Below, piece after piece: positions 16,869 to 25,089 of a stretch of 64,000 nt of DNA. How positions within the stretch are numbered: the first letter of the stretch is position 1; every line of letters begins with the position of its first letter. The translations under genes and the position numbers were made by a program. The notes beneath the pieces were generated by a model. It ran no database searches, had not been told where the DNA came from, and saw only the letters and a program-made list of their open reading frames with translations. This stretch comes from Fibrobacterota bacterium (GTDB lineage: Bacteria; Fibrobacterota; Fibrobacteria; UBA11236): NCBI GenBank assembly GCA_947482115.1, contig CANKII010000001.1, positions 512,785-576,784 on the forward strand, written 5' to 3'.

Positions 16869-18527
16869 GTGAAACTTCGCAAATCTCCTTTCGCCATCCT
16901 CCCATTGTTGATCTGGGGAGTGGGTCTCACCGCTCCGGTGGAAGTATCAAACCCCGTAGCCCCTTTTCTCCGTCGCCTCGAGGAGAAGGGAATTGTGAAA
17001 CCGGGTTTCTGGAGCACATTGCCCCGGGATGAAGCCGAGGTGGCCTCGATTTTAAAAGAAGCAAAGACACACGAATCGGAGCTGGCTTTCTGGGATCGGT
17101 CCCGATTGAAACGGTTTCTGGCAGAATTCGATCCGGAACAGATCCAAAAAGGCACGAAACTCTATTACGGAGATTCCACGTTCTCCATTCGCGGCCAAAT
17201 GGAATATTTCACGGGCGGGTATTATCACGACTCCCTGCCCAAAGCGGAGCAGTATGCCTTTGGAAGTTTTACTCCCGGCATCCACGCTTCCTATGGAAAG
17301 GAACTCGATCTCATCTCCTCAGCCACTGTGGGCATGGAACGCAGTTATTCCCCCCGCTTTGTGGAAAATTATGACCCGCAACGGGGACTTTCCTACAACA
17401 CCAACCGCGAAGGGAAAACAGGAGTTCCCCAATCGGTGAGCACTTTCGACGGATATCGAACCGTGTTGGGGTATGGCACTACACGCGTCCGCATTGAGGC
17501 AGGTCAGGACTGGAATCAATGGGGTCCCGGAAACTGGCAGCATGCCACCTTAGGAGCCCATCCTTTTTTCTGGGTTTCCGATTCCCTGCAGGGCAATAAC
17601 ATCAATGGATTCAAGGGCAACGACACGCTTGTCGCAGGAAGATACCGTCGCGGATATCGCTATCCCGGAGAAGGGCCTCCCCTTCCCCAGATTCGTTTGC
17701 GCGTGGGATTCGGTCCCTGGGAATACACCAAGGTGGTTGCACAGCGCACCGGGCTGTGGAAAGATTCTTCGGCGTATTTGATCGCCCACCGTTTACAAGT
17801 GCGTTTTGGAAATTGGAGTGTGGGTGCATCTGAAATGATGGCGGTGGGAACTCATTCCCCCGAATTAGCAGCCCTGCTTCCTGCCGTCCCCCTCAAATTT
17901 TCCGAACATGCTGGCGGGGATCGGGATAATCTCGCGATGTCTTTGGATGCGGAATGGCTTTGGGGTCACGGACGTCTTTACGGGGAACTTTACTCGGATG
18001 ATTTCAGTGGCTTTCCCCTGAACTATTGGGGGAACAAGCTTGCCTACACCTTGGGTGGAACCTGGCAGGATCCTTTCAAACTTCCTGCGGAATTACATCT
18101 GGAATTTTCCAGAACCGATCCGTGGATATTCCAGCACAACCTTCATAACACCGCCATGCAAAGCCATGGCGCCCTGCTCGGCAGTATATTGCCACCCAAT
18201 GCCCGGACGTTATTCACTTCGGTGGCATTCCCTCTCTTCTGTGGCGCACAAGGGCAGGTGGAATGGCACTGGCAGCAACGCGATTTGAAATCCCCCGGCA
18301 GTTCCATCTTCGATATCCACGATTCTACGAGCGGGGATACCAAGGCTTTTCTGGCCAGAGATGTGGAGACCCGCAACGAAGTTCTGTTGTCAGCAGAATG
18401 GGCGTGGAGACGCTTCGTGGAACTCAAGGCGGGTGCCGGTGGGCTTTCGGTAAAAAACTGGAAAGGTCAAACCTCCCAAACTTTGGCTACACCTGAAGTC
18501 TTCGGAGAAGTGTATTTTCGTTACTGA
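16869..18527 (+). CDS. Wzi-like capsule assembly outer-membrane barrel
   Basis: A predicted outer-membrane beta-barrel of about 552 residues. It has a signal peptide (KLRKSPFAILPLLIWGVG, then a polar stretch), many alternating aromatic strands and a C-terminal FRY typical of barrels inserted by BAM. The segment VRIEAGQDWNQWGPGNWQ resembles the conserved GRD..RWGPG region of the Wzi capsule-assembly family, which holds polysaccharide at the surface. I prefer the GTG at 16869 with AGGG upstream, because it places the signal peptide at the true N-terminus. ATGs at 16815 and 16827 are alternatives. The next gene starts within its stop codon. Confidence 0.72.
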   Translation: MKLRKSPFAILPLLIWGVGLTAPVEVSNPVAPFLRRLEEKGIVKPGFWSTLPRDEAEVASILKEAKTHESELAFWDRSRLKRFLAEFDPEQIQKGTKLYYGDSTFSIRGQMEYFTGGYYHDSLPKAEQYAFGSFTPGIHASYGKELDLISSATVGMERSYSPRFVENYDPQRGLSYNTNREGKTGVPQSVSTFDGYRTVLGYGTTRVRIEAGQDWNQWGPGNWQHATLGAHPFFWVSDSLQGNNINGFKGNDTLVAGRYRRGYRYPGEGPPLPQIRLRVGFGPWEYTKVVAQRTGLWKDSSAYLIAHRLQVRFGNWSVGASEMMAVGTHSPELAALLPAVPLKFSEHAGGDRDNLAMSLDAEWLWGHGRLYGELYSDDFSGFPLNYWGNKLAYTLGGTWQDPFKLPAELHLEFSRTDPWIFQHNLHNTAMQSHGALLGSILPPNARTLFTSVAFPLFCGAQGQVEWHWQQRDLKSPGSSIFDIHDSTSGDTKAFLARDVETRNEVLLSAEWAWRRFVELKAGAGGLSVKNWKGQTSQTLATPEVFGEVYFRY

Positions 18528-18832
18528 TGCTACTAGGTGGACGAACTTGGAAAGAATGGGTGATGCGCTATTCCCATGGCCATCAGCATCCCATTAACCA
18601 ATTCTGCCATACCATCGGCATTCCCCTTATAGTTCTTTCCCTGCCACTGTTCCCGGTCATTTTTTTCCTGCAAGGATTTTGGCCCGTTCCTGTTCTCCTA
18701 TTTGTAGTGGGATGGATATTCCAGTTTGTCGGCCATGCCTATGAAGGAAAGCCGCCTGAGTTTCTGCACGACTGGAGATTTTTGCTGGTGGGATTTCGCT
18801 GGTGGCTGGAGAAAATTCGCGGTCGTGTGTAA
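18527..18832 (+). CDS. Mpo1/DUF962-like membrane protein
   Basis: A 101-residue membrane protein resembling the DUF962/Mpo1 family, whose yeast member is a fatty-acid alpha-dioxygenase. Visible features are an N-terminal YSHGHQHPINQFCHTIGIP with clustered histidines, two or three hydrophobic segments, and GHAYEGKPPEFLHD, which matches the family's GH..fEg..P motif. The ATG overlaps the stop of the Wzi-like gene (TGATG), so it is translationally coupled. Function in this organism is unknown. The histidine pattern is the main support. Confidence 0.75.
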   Translation: MLLGGRTWKEWVMRYSHGHQHPINQFCHTIGIPLIVLSLPLFPVIFFLQGFWPVPVLLFVVGWIFQFVGHAYEGKPPEFLHDWRFLLVGFRWWLEKIRGRV

Positions 18833-19708
18833 TTACCGCAACTTCATCCATTCCACACAACGTTTCAATTCTTCCTTCATCTCCCCTGCCGGTAAATGAC
18901 GACGCCGCCCATGGCCGGGTAAAACCCATTCGAAGGAATAATCGAGTAACCGTTCCATCGATTCGATTTGTTTACTCCACGAATACCAGCAAGCATCACG
19001 AAAGGCATAGAGATGACCGCGCCGATGGGAGAAGGCCAGATGATCGCCGGTAAAGAGGTATTTGTTCCGGTATAAAAAGCAACAGCTTCCGCGTGTATGC
19101 CCCGAAACCGGAATAATGACCATGTCTTTGTCCAAATCAATCGGTTCGCTTCCCTTGAAAAGCTGTTCTGCTTCGCGAAGGGCGGAACGGTCACCTTCGT
19201 GAATCCATCGTTCGCAACCGAAGCGTTGATGATAGACGCTGTGATCCGCCACATCATCTCCATGCGTGAGTAACATTCGCGAGACTCCACCGAGTTCTCC
19301 CAACCGTTTGATTAGAGGCGAAGCTTCACGCGGACAATCGATGAGGATGTTTCCGGATTCGCGCTTCAGGAAATAGGACGCCGCTCCGAAGCTTTTCTCA
19401 CTATGATAACCGCAGTAAAGAACGCCATCCTCTTCATCCATCGGAACGGGAAATTCGGCACGAACGTGTCCCAAGTCCGGATCGGGTTTTTCAGTACCGA
19501 TTGATGCTGTTGGACAAGCCGTTAATGCGATTAAAGCTTGATGACGCTGTTCCTTGGTTTGAGGTTGGGCATACACTGCACTTTGTCCGCCCACCGCCGT
19601 GAATACTTCCGGAGCCAATCCTCGGCAGGCATCGCAGTCGATGCAGGTGGTGTCCACATAAAAGTCGCCGGGAATATTCTCCGTGCGCCGGTGTTCAAGC
19701 TTTGCCAT
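18833..19708 (-). CDS. Ferredoxin-domain metallo-beta-lactamase-fold protein
   Basis: A two-domain protein of 291 residues. Residues about 15-75 form a ferredoxin-like domain with CIDCDAC and a later ACPTASI, enough for one iron-sulphur cluster. The rest is a metallo-beta-lactamase fold with LTHGDDVADH, SGHTRGSC, FTGDHLAF and LPGHGRRR. The first metal motif has the variant spacing H-x5-DH instead of the usual HxHxDH, a variant I have seen in similar ferredoxin-MBL proteins. The reaction is unknown; hydrolase or redox roles are possible. It stops one base after the end of the Mpo1-like gene on the opposite strand. Confidence 0.78.
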   Translation of the reverse strand: MAKLEHRRTENIPGDFYVDTTCIDCDACRGLAPEVFTAVGGQSAVYAQPQTKEQRHQALIALTACPTASIGTEKPDPDLGHVRAEFPVPMDEEDGVLYCGYHSEKSFGAASYFLKRESGNILIDCPREASPLIKRLGELGGVSRMLLTHGDDVADHSVYHQRFGCERWIHEGDRSALREAEQLFKGSEPIDLDKDMVIIPVSGHTRGSCCFLYRNKYLFTGDHLAFSHRRGHLYAFRDACWYSWSKQIESMERLLDYSFEWVLPGHGRRRHLPAGEMKEELKRCVEWMKLR

Positions 19709-19775
19709 AACGAGTAAATTAACCGCTGACTTGATTTAGGACGAATGTTCAACTCCAATCTTAAAGGAAACTCCC

Positions 19776-20285
19776 ATGAATAAGCGCATCCTCTCAACTC
19801 TTGTGGCCTGTACATTGGCCTTTACTGCGGTATCGATGCAGGGATGCTACGGGCAGTTTGCCCTGACTCGAAAACTCTACAAATGGAATGGAACGCTGGG
19901 TGACAAATGGATTAATTCCATCATTATGGTGGCTCTTTGCGTGGTTCCGGTTTATGAGGTCACAGGTTTTGTTGATGCGGTGGCCTTCAATACGGCGGAA
20001 TTCTGGAGCGGTAAAAATCCCGTGACCATGAAACCTACCGAGAGTGAAACGCGTTTTGTCACGGTGAACGGAATGGAATACATCATTACCGCAACCCATA
20101 ACCGTCTCGACATCGCTCCCGGCAAGGGAAACATCGCGCTTCCCGTCAGCGTGGTTTTTGATCCGGATCAAAAGTCATGGTTTGTGATTGAGCAAGGCTT
20201 GAAGCGCAAAATTGCCGAGCAGGACGGCGATGTCATGTCTCTGGTTTATCCCGATGGTCACAAGGAACAAGTCGCCGCGCGTTAA
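19776..20285 (+). CDS. DUF3332-family lipoprotein
   Basis: A 169-residue lipoprotein with signal peptide and lipobox (SMQGCYGQF; cysteine near residue 24). The middle has one hydrophobic segment (NSIIMVALCVVPVYEVTGFVD, shortened here) and the segment WNGTLGDKWINS, typical of DUF3332 proteins. The function of the family is not known. The ribosome-binding site AAAGGAA precedes the ATG. The gene ends just before a long hairpin shared with the pirin 3' end. Confidence 0.8.
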   Translation: MNKRILSTLVACTLAFTAVSMQGCYGQFALTRKLYKWNGTLGDKWINSIIMVALCVVPVYEVTGFVDAVAFNTAEFWSGKNPVTMKPTESETRFVTVNGMEYIITATHNRLDIAPGKGNIALPVSVVFDPDQKSWFVIEQGLKRKIAEQDGDVMSLVYPDGHKEQVAAR

Positions 20286-20293
20286 AACAGGTT

Positions 20294-20344
20294 GGCCGTG
20301 GTTCAGTAGGGGTGCGATTATCCCACCCCTACTGAACCACGGCC
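20294..20344. repeat. REP-type hairpin, GTAGGGGYG family
   Basis: Perfect 21-base arms (20294-20314 and 20324-20344) around a 9-base loop. The inner core is GTAGGGGTG...CACCCCTAC, related to the hairpins at 51729 and 53381. No T-tract follows on either strand, so it is more likely a repeat than a standard terminator. It contains the last codons and the stop of pirin. Confidence 0.75.
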
Positions 20345-21184
20345 CAGCTTTCCGGCGCGGAAATCGGAAATGGCGGTGTAAATCTCCTCTTCGGTATTCA
20401 TCACGAACGGTCCATAGCGAACCACGGGTTCTTTGAGGGGTTCACCGGCGATGAGCAATACTTCGCAGCCGGAATCCCCTGCTTCCAGCTTCACCGAATT
20501 CCCCTCTTCCCCATAAATCGCGAGAGAACCCTCGTGTAATTCATCCTTCCCCTGCCCCAAAGTTCCCTGAAAGACATAAGCCATGGTATTCCAAGAGGTT
20601 GGAACGGGAACTTCCAGCGAACCGGAGGAGAGTTTGACATGGAGATACAACACGGGAACTCTTGTCTCCACCACGCCTTTTAATCCCGAGAACTCGCCAG
20701 CGAGGACTCGAACATTGTAATTGGGCGAAGGACTGACTTCAGGGACTTTGGCGGAAGGAATGTCCTGATACTTGGGAGGCATGCGCTTGTCAGTTGCGGG
20801 AAGATTGACCCACAGCTGAAACCCGTGCAAGGTTCCGCCCTGCTTTTGAAACTTCTCCGACGGCATTTCGGAATGCACCACGCCGTCTCCGGCAATCATC
20901 CATTGCAAATCGCCGGGGCTTAAAAGCCCGTGGTTGCCTTCGGAATCGCGATGCTCGAACTCACCGGAAAGCATGTAGGTGACGGTTTGAAAGCCGCGAT
21001 GCGGATGCGGCGGTACGCCATGTGTATCCCCCGGCGGCACGGTACGCGGACCAAAATGGTCGAGGAGCAGAAAAGGATCGAGATGATCCATGGATTTGGT
21101 GGGAAAGGCCCGGCGAATGACAAGGCCGTCCCCTTCCGTGGTCTGAATGGTGGGCAGGACGCGAGTGATTTGTTTGTGACTCAT
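20318..21184 (-). CDS. Pirin family protein
   Basis: A bicupin of 288 residues. Pirins bind one metal and include quercetinase-like dioxygenases and redox-sensing regulators. The N-terminal cupin shows DHFGPRTVPPGD, GVPPHPHRGFQTVTY and EHRDSEGNHGLLSPGD, with the metal-binding histidines and glutamate of the family, followed by WMIAGDGVVHSEMP. The last eight codons and the stop lie inside a REP-type hairpin, so the extreme C-terminus (GRGSVGVG) is probably supplied by the repeat. It is convergent with the DUF3332 gene. Confidence 0.92.
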   Translation of the reverse strand: MSHKQITRVLPTIQTTEGDGLVIRRAFPTKSMDHLDPFLLLDHFGPRTVPPGDTHGVPPHPHRGFQTVTYMLSGEFEHRDSEGNHGLLSPGDLQWMIAGDGVVHSEMPSEKFQKQGGTLHGFQLWVNLPATDKRMPPKYQDIPSAKVPEVSPSPNYNVRVLAGEFSGLKGVVETRVPVLYLHVKLSSGSLEVPVPTSWNTMAYVFQGTLGQGKDELHEGSLAIYGEEGNSVKLEAGDSGCEVLLIAGEPLKEPVVRYGPFVMNTEEEIYTAISDFRAGKLGRGSVGVG

Positions 21185-21304
21185 TTCTTTAAACTACCTA
21201 TTCCAAAAGAGCGAACCAAAAGACTGAAAACCAGACTCAAAAGCAGGGCTGTGAAAGGCTATTTTTCACCCACTTAAATCCGTCCAAGCTGGCGAAGGGG
21301 TAAC

Positions 21305-22048
21305 ATGTCCGGGCATTCGAAATGGGCGACAACCAAGCGAAAAAAGGCGCGCATCGATGTGGCGCGTGCGAAAGTCTTCAACCGCATTCTCCGTGAAATT
21401 ACCGTGGCGGCCCGCGCGGGTGGCTCCGATCCCGACGGCAACCCGCGTTTGCGCGCCGCCATCATCAAGGCCAAGGCTGCGAACATGCCGGCCAAGAATA
21501 TTGAAACAGCCGCTGCCAAAGGTGCAGGCGAACTTGAAGGTGTGCAATATCTGGAAATCACCTATGAGGGTTATGGTCCCGGCGGCACAGCCATTCTGGT
21601 GGATACGGTCACGGACAATCGTGTTCGCACGGTGGCCGAGTTGCGAAATCTGTTCAGTAAGAACGGTGGCAATTTGGGTGAGGAAGGTTCCGTCGCTTGG
21701 ATGTTCAAAACCAAGGGCATTATCATGTTGCCCAAAACCGCCATCGGTGAAGATGCGCTTTTTGAACTGGCGACCGAAAATGATGCGGATGATTTCGATG
21801 CCAGCGGCGAGGAATATGAAATCCGCGTGGCCCCTGCGAAACTTCACGCGCTGGTTGAAGCGCTGGAGAAAAAAGGATTGCATCCTTCCAGTTCCGAAGT
21901 AGTCAAAGTGGCGGACATGCCCATCAAGGTGACGGGTGCCAACGCCGAAAAAGCTTTGGAGCTATTGGAAATGCTCGACGATCAAGACGATGTGCAGGGC
22001 GTTCACACCAACGCCGAATTTGATGCGCAGGAACTGGAAAATCTTTAA
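21305..22048 (+). CDS. yebC: YebC/PmpR family regulator
   Basis: A 247-residue YebC/TACO1-family protein, long annotated as a transcription regulator and linked in recent work to translation of difficult motifs. It has the canonical start MSGHSKWATTKRKKA, then the stretch NMPAKNIETAAAKGAGE and GYGPGGTAILVDTVTDN. Full length. An AAGGGG site lies just before the ATG. It heads a run with ruvC and ruvA on the same strand, the usual yebC-ruvCAB neighbourhood. Confidence 0.96.
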   Translation: MSGHSKWATTKRKKARIDVARAKVFNRILREITVAARAGGSDPDGNPRLRAAIIKAKAANMPAKNIETAAAKGAGELEGVQYLEITYEGYGPGGTAILVDTVTDNRVRTVAELRNLFSKNGGNLGEEGSVAWMFKTKGIIMLPKTAIGEDALFELATENDADDFDASGEEYEIRVAPAKLHALVEALEKKGLHPSSSEVVKVADMPIKVTGANAEKALELLEMLDDQDDVQGVHTNAEFDAQELENL

Positions 22049-22075
22049 TTCTTTACCGAAGGCTTTGAGGTTCCT

Positions 22076-22558
22076 GTGATTGCCATGGGAGTGGACCCGG
22101 GAACTGCTGTCACCGGTTATGCCTTTCTTGAGGAACGCGGCAGTCGTTTGGCTGTGCTGGAATACGGTGTGGTCCGCAGTCGCGCCACTGATCCCCTTCC
22201 TCAGCGTCTCGAAAAAATCCATCGTGAATTACATCAGTTGATGGAAACCTATCACCCGGACGTTCTCGCATTGGAATCGATCTTCTTCGCCCAGTTCGCA
22301 CGTTCAGCCATGGTGCTCGGACATGCGCGTGGTGCCATCATGGTAGCGGCGCAGTCGCTGAAAATTCCCGTCGCGGAATATGCGCCCCGTCTTGTGAAGA
22401 AGGCGGCCGTAGGTCATGGCGGGGCTTCCAAGCAACAGGTGGCGACATTGATGAAAACCCATTTGCAATTGCGCGACCTTCCCAAACCCGCCGATGCGGC
22501 GGATGCACTGGCCATCGCCTTTTGCCATTTGACGCGCGGGCGTCGGAGGTTCGCATGA
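22076..22558 (+). CDS. ruvC: Crossover junction endodeoxyribonuclease RuvC
   Basis: RuvC cuts Holliday junctions. The acidic active site is visible as GVDPGTAVTGY near the N-terminus, LALESIF in the middle and a late DAADALAIAFCH. The length of 160 residues is normal. The start is the GTG at 22076 with GAGG five bases upstream. An ATG three codons later is less well placed. The stop overlaps the ruvA start (ATGA). Confidence 0.95.
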   Translation: MIAMGVDPGTAVTGYAFLEERGSRLAVLEYGVVRSRATDPLPQRLEKIHRELHQLMETYHPDVLALESIFFAQFARSAMVLGHARGAIMVAAQSLKIPVAEYAPRLVKKAAVGHGGASKQQVATLMKTHLQLRDLPKPADAADALAIAFCHLTRGRRRFA

Positions 22559-23154
22559 TTGAATTTCTTCGCGGCAAAATCGCCTTCAAACAACCGGCAC
22601 GATTGGTCATCGACGTGGGTGGTGTGGGCATGGGTGTGGATGTTTCCCTCCGCACATCGGAAAAGGTGGGGGCCGTCGGCGAATCCATCGACTTGATGAC
22701 TCACTTGCATGTGCGCGAGGAAGCCTTGGATTTGTACGGGTTTCACGATGCGGCCGAAAAGGCTTTGTTCCTCAAACTCATCGGTGTTTCCGGCATCGGC
22801 CCGCGTTTGGCTTTGCGCATTCTCTCTGCGGTCACTCCACAGCAACTCGCGACTTATATCCGCAACAGCGATGTGCGCAGCTTGACTACGCTGAAAGGTG
22901 TGGGCAAGAAAACCGCCGAAGTGCTCATTGCCTCTTTGCGAACGGCTGTGTCCAAACTGGATTTGCCGGAAGAAGGGGGTTCTGCCTCCGGTGTTCCATC
23001 CGAGAATCAATATCTCCGCGATGCCATCATGGCTTTGGTCACTTTGGGTGTCAAAGAAGCACAGGCTCAAGAGGCTGTTCAACGTGCGGCGCAGAAGCTG
23101 GGCGCGGATACGGACACAGGTCGCATCATCGCACAGGCATTGCAGGAAGTGTAA
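22555..23154 (+). CDS. ruvA: Holliday junction DNA helicase subunit RuvA
   Basis: RuvA binds the four-way junction and loads RuvB. The N-terminal OB domain starts MIEFLRGKIAF and contains VIDVGGVGMGVDVS. Helix-hairpin-helix motifs follow in LIGVSGIGPRLALRIL and LKGVGKKTAEVLI, and a C-terminal domain binds RuvB. Length is about 199 residues from the ATG at 22555, which overlaps the ruvC stop. A longer frame from 22522 lies inside ruvC and is not preferred. The usual tight junction with ruvB is interrupted by a composite repeat element. Confidence 0.95.
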   Translation: MIEFLRGKIAFKQPARLVIDVGGVGMGVDVSLRTSEKVGAVGESIDLMTHLHVREEALDLYGFHDAAEKALFLKLIGVSGIGPRLALRILSAVTPQQLATYIRNSDVRSLTTLKGVGKKTAEVLIASLRTAVSKLDLPEEGGSASGVPSENQYLRDAIMALVTLGVKEAQAQEAVQRAAQKLGADTDTGRIIAQALQEV

Positions 23155-23156
23155 GG

Positions 23157-23312
23157 TCACCCCCTCATTTGCATCTCCCCCTCTGGAGGGGGAGATGTTT
23201 CACATTAGTTCCCTTTGTGTTCATTCAATTTTTCTGACCCATGTGAAAGCCCCTCCCCTCTTAAAATGGGCGGCCAAAGGGCGATGCACTGAGCCTGTCG
23301 AAGTGTGGGGTG
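23157..23312. repeat. Composite MITE-like repeat, copy A, with nested palindrome
   Basis: This element matches 30807-30938 over nearly its whole length in the same orientation. It starts TCACCCCC and ends GGGGTGA, giving short terminal inverted repeats. It contains a perfect hairpin (CATCTCCCCCT...AGGGGGAGATG), then TTTCAC...GTGAAA, then a CCCCTCCCCT hairpin that is eroded in this copy. Between CCAAAGG and GTGGGGTG it carries about 24 extra bases (core GCACTGAGCCTGTCGAAGTG) absent from copy B, which is the same repeat core found at 11767-11822. Confidence 0.85.
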
Positions 23313-23327
23313 ATTTATCTTTACTCC

Positions 23328-24353
23328 ATGGCTGAACGGATTATTGCGCCCGAGCAACTGGGAGACGACAACGAAAACGATGTCAGCCTGCGACCGGCAT
23401 CGCTGGCGGATTTCATAGGCCAGGAAAAACTCAAGGAAAGTCTTTCGGTTTTTCTCGAAGCGGCCAAACAGCGCAAGGAATCCATCGATCATATTTTGCT
23501 GGCCGGTCCTCCGGGTCTGGGCAAAACCACCTTGGCGCATATCGTGGCCCGTGAGATGGGTGCGAATCTGAAAATCACATCGGGTCCCGCGCTATCGAAA
23601 CCTTCGGAACTGGTCGGCATCCTCAGCAATCTTGAATCGCATGATGTTTTGTTCATCGACGAAATCCACCGCCTGAGCCGTGTGATCGAGGAATTCCTCT
23701 ATCCGGCCATGGAGGATTTCAAAATCGACATCATCCTTGAACCGGGGCCTTCGGCGAAAAGCATCAATATGCCGCTGAAGAAGTTCACCCTTGTCGGGGC
23801 CACCACGCGCAGTGGCATGCTCACCTCTCCCCTGCGGGATCGTTTCGGCCTGAGCTTCCGGTTGGAGATGTACAACGACGATGAGATGAAGCGCATCCTG
23901 CGTCGCTCGGCGCGCTTGTTGCAAGTCGATCTCGCGCCTGATGCGGTGGATCTGCTCGCCTCACGCTGCCGCGGAACCCCGCGCGTAGGCAACCGCGTCC
24001 TGCGCCGCTGCCGCGACGTGGCTCAGGTGCGCAATACGACGCGCATCGATGCGGTTATTGCGGAACGGACTTTGGAAATGCTGGGGATTGATGCGCTGGG
24101 TCTGGATGAAATGGATCGGACGATATTGAAGACCATCGTTTCCAAATTCGAAGGCGGGCCGGTGGGTTTGTCCACGCTGGGGGCGTCGATAGGTGAGGAA
24201 GAAAACACCATCGAGGAAGTCTATGAGCCTTATCTGATCCAGATCGGGTTTTTGAAGCGGACGCCGAGGGGGCGCATGGCGACGGCAAATGCCTACCGGC
24301 ATCTTGGGTTGATTCCTCCGCCGAAGGAACCGTCGCAAGAGGCTTTGTTGTAG
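23328..24353 (+). CDS. ruvB: Holliday junction branch migration ATPase RuvB
   Basis: RuvB is the AAA+ motor of the RuvABC resolvasome. It has the RuvB N-terminal block [19 protein letters not shown], Walker [10 protein letters not shown], Walker [13 protein letters not shown], sensor 1 GATTRSGML and the winged-helix C-terminus with [22 protein letters not shown]. The ATG at 23328 gives the usual MAERI-type start. A GTG at 23310 lies in the end of the repeat element and adds six residues. No clear ribosome-binding site precedes the ATG, probably because the inserted repeat separated the gene from ruvA. Confidence 0.94.
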   Translation: MAERIIAPEQLGDDNENDVSLRPASLADFIGQEKLKESLSVFLEAAKQRKESIDHILLAGPPGLGKTTLAHIVAREMGANLKITSGPALSKPSELVGILSNLESHDVLFIDEIHRLSRVIEEFLYPAMEDFKIDIILEPGPSAKSINMPLKKFTLVGATTRSGMLTSPLRDRFGLSFRLEMYNDDEMKRILRRSARLLQVDLAPDAVDLLASRCRGTPRVGNRVLRRCRDVAQVRNTTRIDAVIAERTLEMLGIDALGLDEMDRTILKTIVSKFEGGPVGLSTLGASIGEEENTIEEVYEPYLIQIGFLKRTPRGRMATANAYRHLGLIPPPKEPSQEALL

Positions 24354-24358
24354 TTTAG

Positions 24359-24538
24359 TTACTTGATAAAATGTTCATAGATATATGTACCAATAATGGC
24401 AGCAATTATTCCGGAGATAAACCCGGATATCGCAGATTCGGTTCTGATTCGTTTTAAGCTTATTGTTGTTTGGTTTTTAGAATTTGAAATTGTACTTCCA
24501 TTTTGGGCCACTTGCGAATTTTTGATCTCGTCTCTCAT
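24359..24538 (-). CDS. 59-residue membrane protein with an N-terminal NSQ..GST motif
   Basis: A small gene with an AAGGA ribosome-binding site just before its ATG, 11 bases after the stop of the 178-residue protein gene. The N-terminal 25 residues are polar and contain NSQVAQNGSTISN (residues 7-19). A basic patch (SLKRIRTES) and one membrane helix (about residues 37-54, SGFISGIIAAIIGTYIY) follow. The motif closely matches NSQAAFGGSTMSD at the C-terminus of the upstream protein. I do not recognise a family. The AT-rich composition matches the other two genes of this locus. It could anchor the upstream protein to the membrane or act as a membrane effector. Confidence 0.7.
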   Translation of the reverse strand: MRDEIKNSQVAQNGSTISNSKNQTTISLKRIRTESAISGFISGIIAAIIGTYIYEHFIK

Positions 24539-24549
24539 TTTACGGTTCC

Positions 24550-25086
24550 TTATTTTTTATTAGATGTGTTAGAGTTATCGGACATTGTAGAACCACCAAA
24601 AGCGGCTTGACTGTTATCTAAATGAACCGAATTGTCGGTAATGTTAATGGTGGAAGTCTCGATATCAACCAATGCTTCATCTTTGTCGAAGATCTTGATA
24701 TCTGTTCCTTCGTAATGGATGATATTTTCAGTATCAGATTTATAGCCAAAATAGCTCCATCTTTGATGTGAAGAAACGATGGCTTTATGACAGTTTCTCG
24801 TCGACTTACAGACCATAAGATAGGCTTCTTCATCATGTTGAATTTGACTAGTATCAATATTTATGTCTTGAAACGATCTGGGCTGTCTTGACATGTAGTC
24901 TAGCCAGACGGCAATCCCAGGGTTATCCAGCGCGATTTTTTTGTAAATACCAAGAATACGATGACTTGTATCAAGGGCGACTTTATAAGGGTTGTCTTGA
25001 GTGAATACCCATAGTAAGTTCGCGAAATAGGTTTTTTCTTGCGCATCGCCCACAAGAACGCAGTCTAATACTGTATAACAAGTCAT
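24550..25086 (-). CDS. Unknown protein partnered with an ATPase
   Basis: A 178-residue protein three bases downstream of the ATPase gene. The N-terminal part (about 1-75) is a mixed alpha/beta region beginning TCYTVLDCVLVGDAQ, with an aspartate in ALDTSHRILGIY. The pattern loosely recalls nuclease-like PIN folds, but I cannot assign it. The C-terminal about 40 residues are beta-prone and low complexity (STINITDNSVHLDNSQAAFG, then GSTMSD). The stretch at residues 158-170 is nearly repeated in the N-terminus of the next protein. As the middle gene of an AT-rich ATPase locus, it is the likely effector or adaptor. Confidence 0.65.
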   Translation of the reverse strand: MTCYTVLDCVLVGDAQEKTYFANLLWVFTQDNPYKVALDTSHRILGIYKKIALDNPGIAVWLDYMSRQPRSFQDINIDTSQIQHDEEAYLMVCKSTRNCHKAIVSSHQRWSYFGYKSDTENIIHYEGTDIKIFDKDEALVDIETSTINITDNSVHLDNSQAAFGGSTMSDNSNTSNKK

Positions 25087-25089
25087 GAA

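Noticed and set aside
15285-17155. Reading the lipoprotein peptidase from its longest frame start at 17155
   Set aside because: The first 119 residues lie antisense to the Wzi-like gene and are arginine/serine-rich without family support. The ATG at 16798 starts a plausible lipoprotein signal.
20294-20344. Classical bidirectional intrinsic terminator
   Set aside because: The stem is strong, but neither side has a T-tract. The core matches other REP hairpins, so a repeat is the better label.
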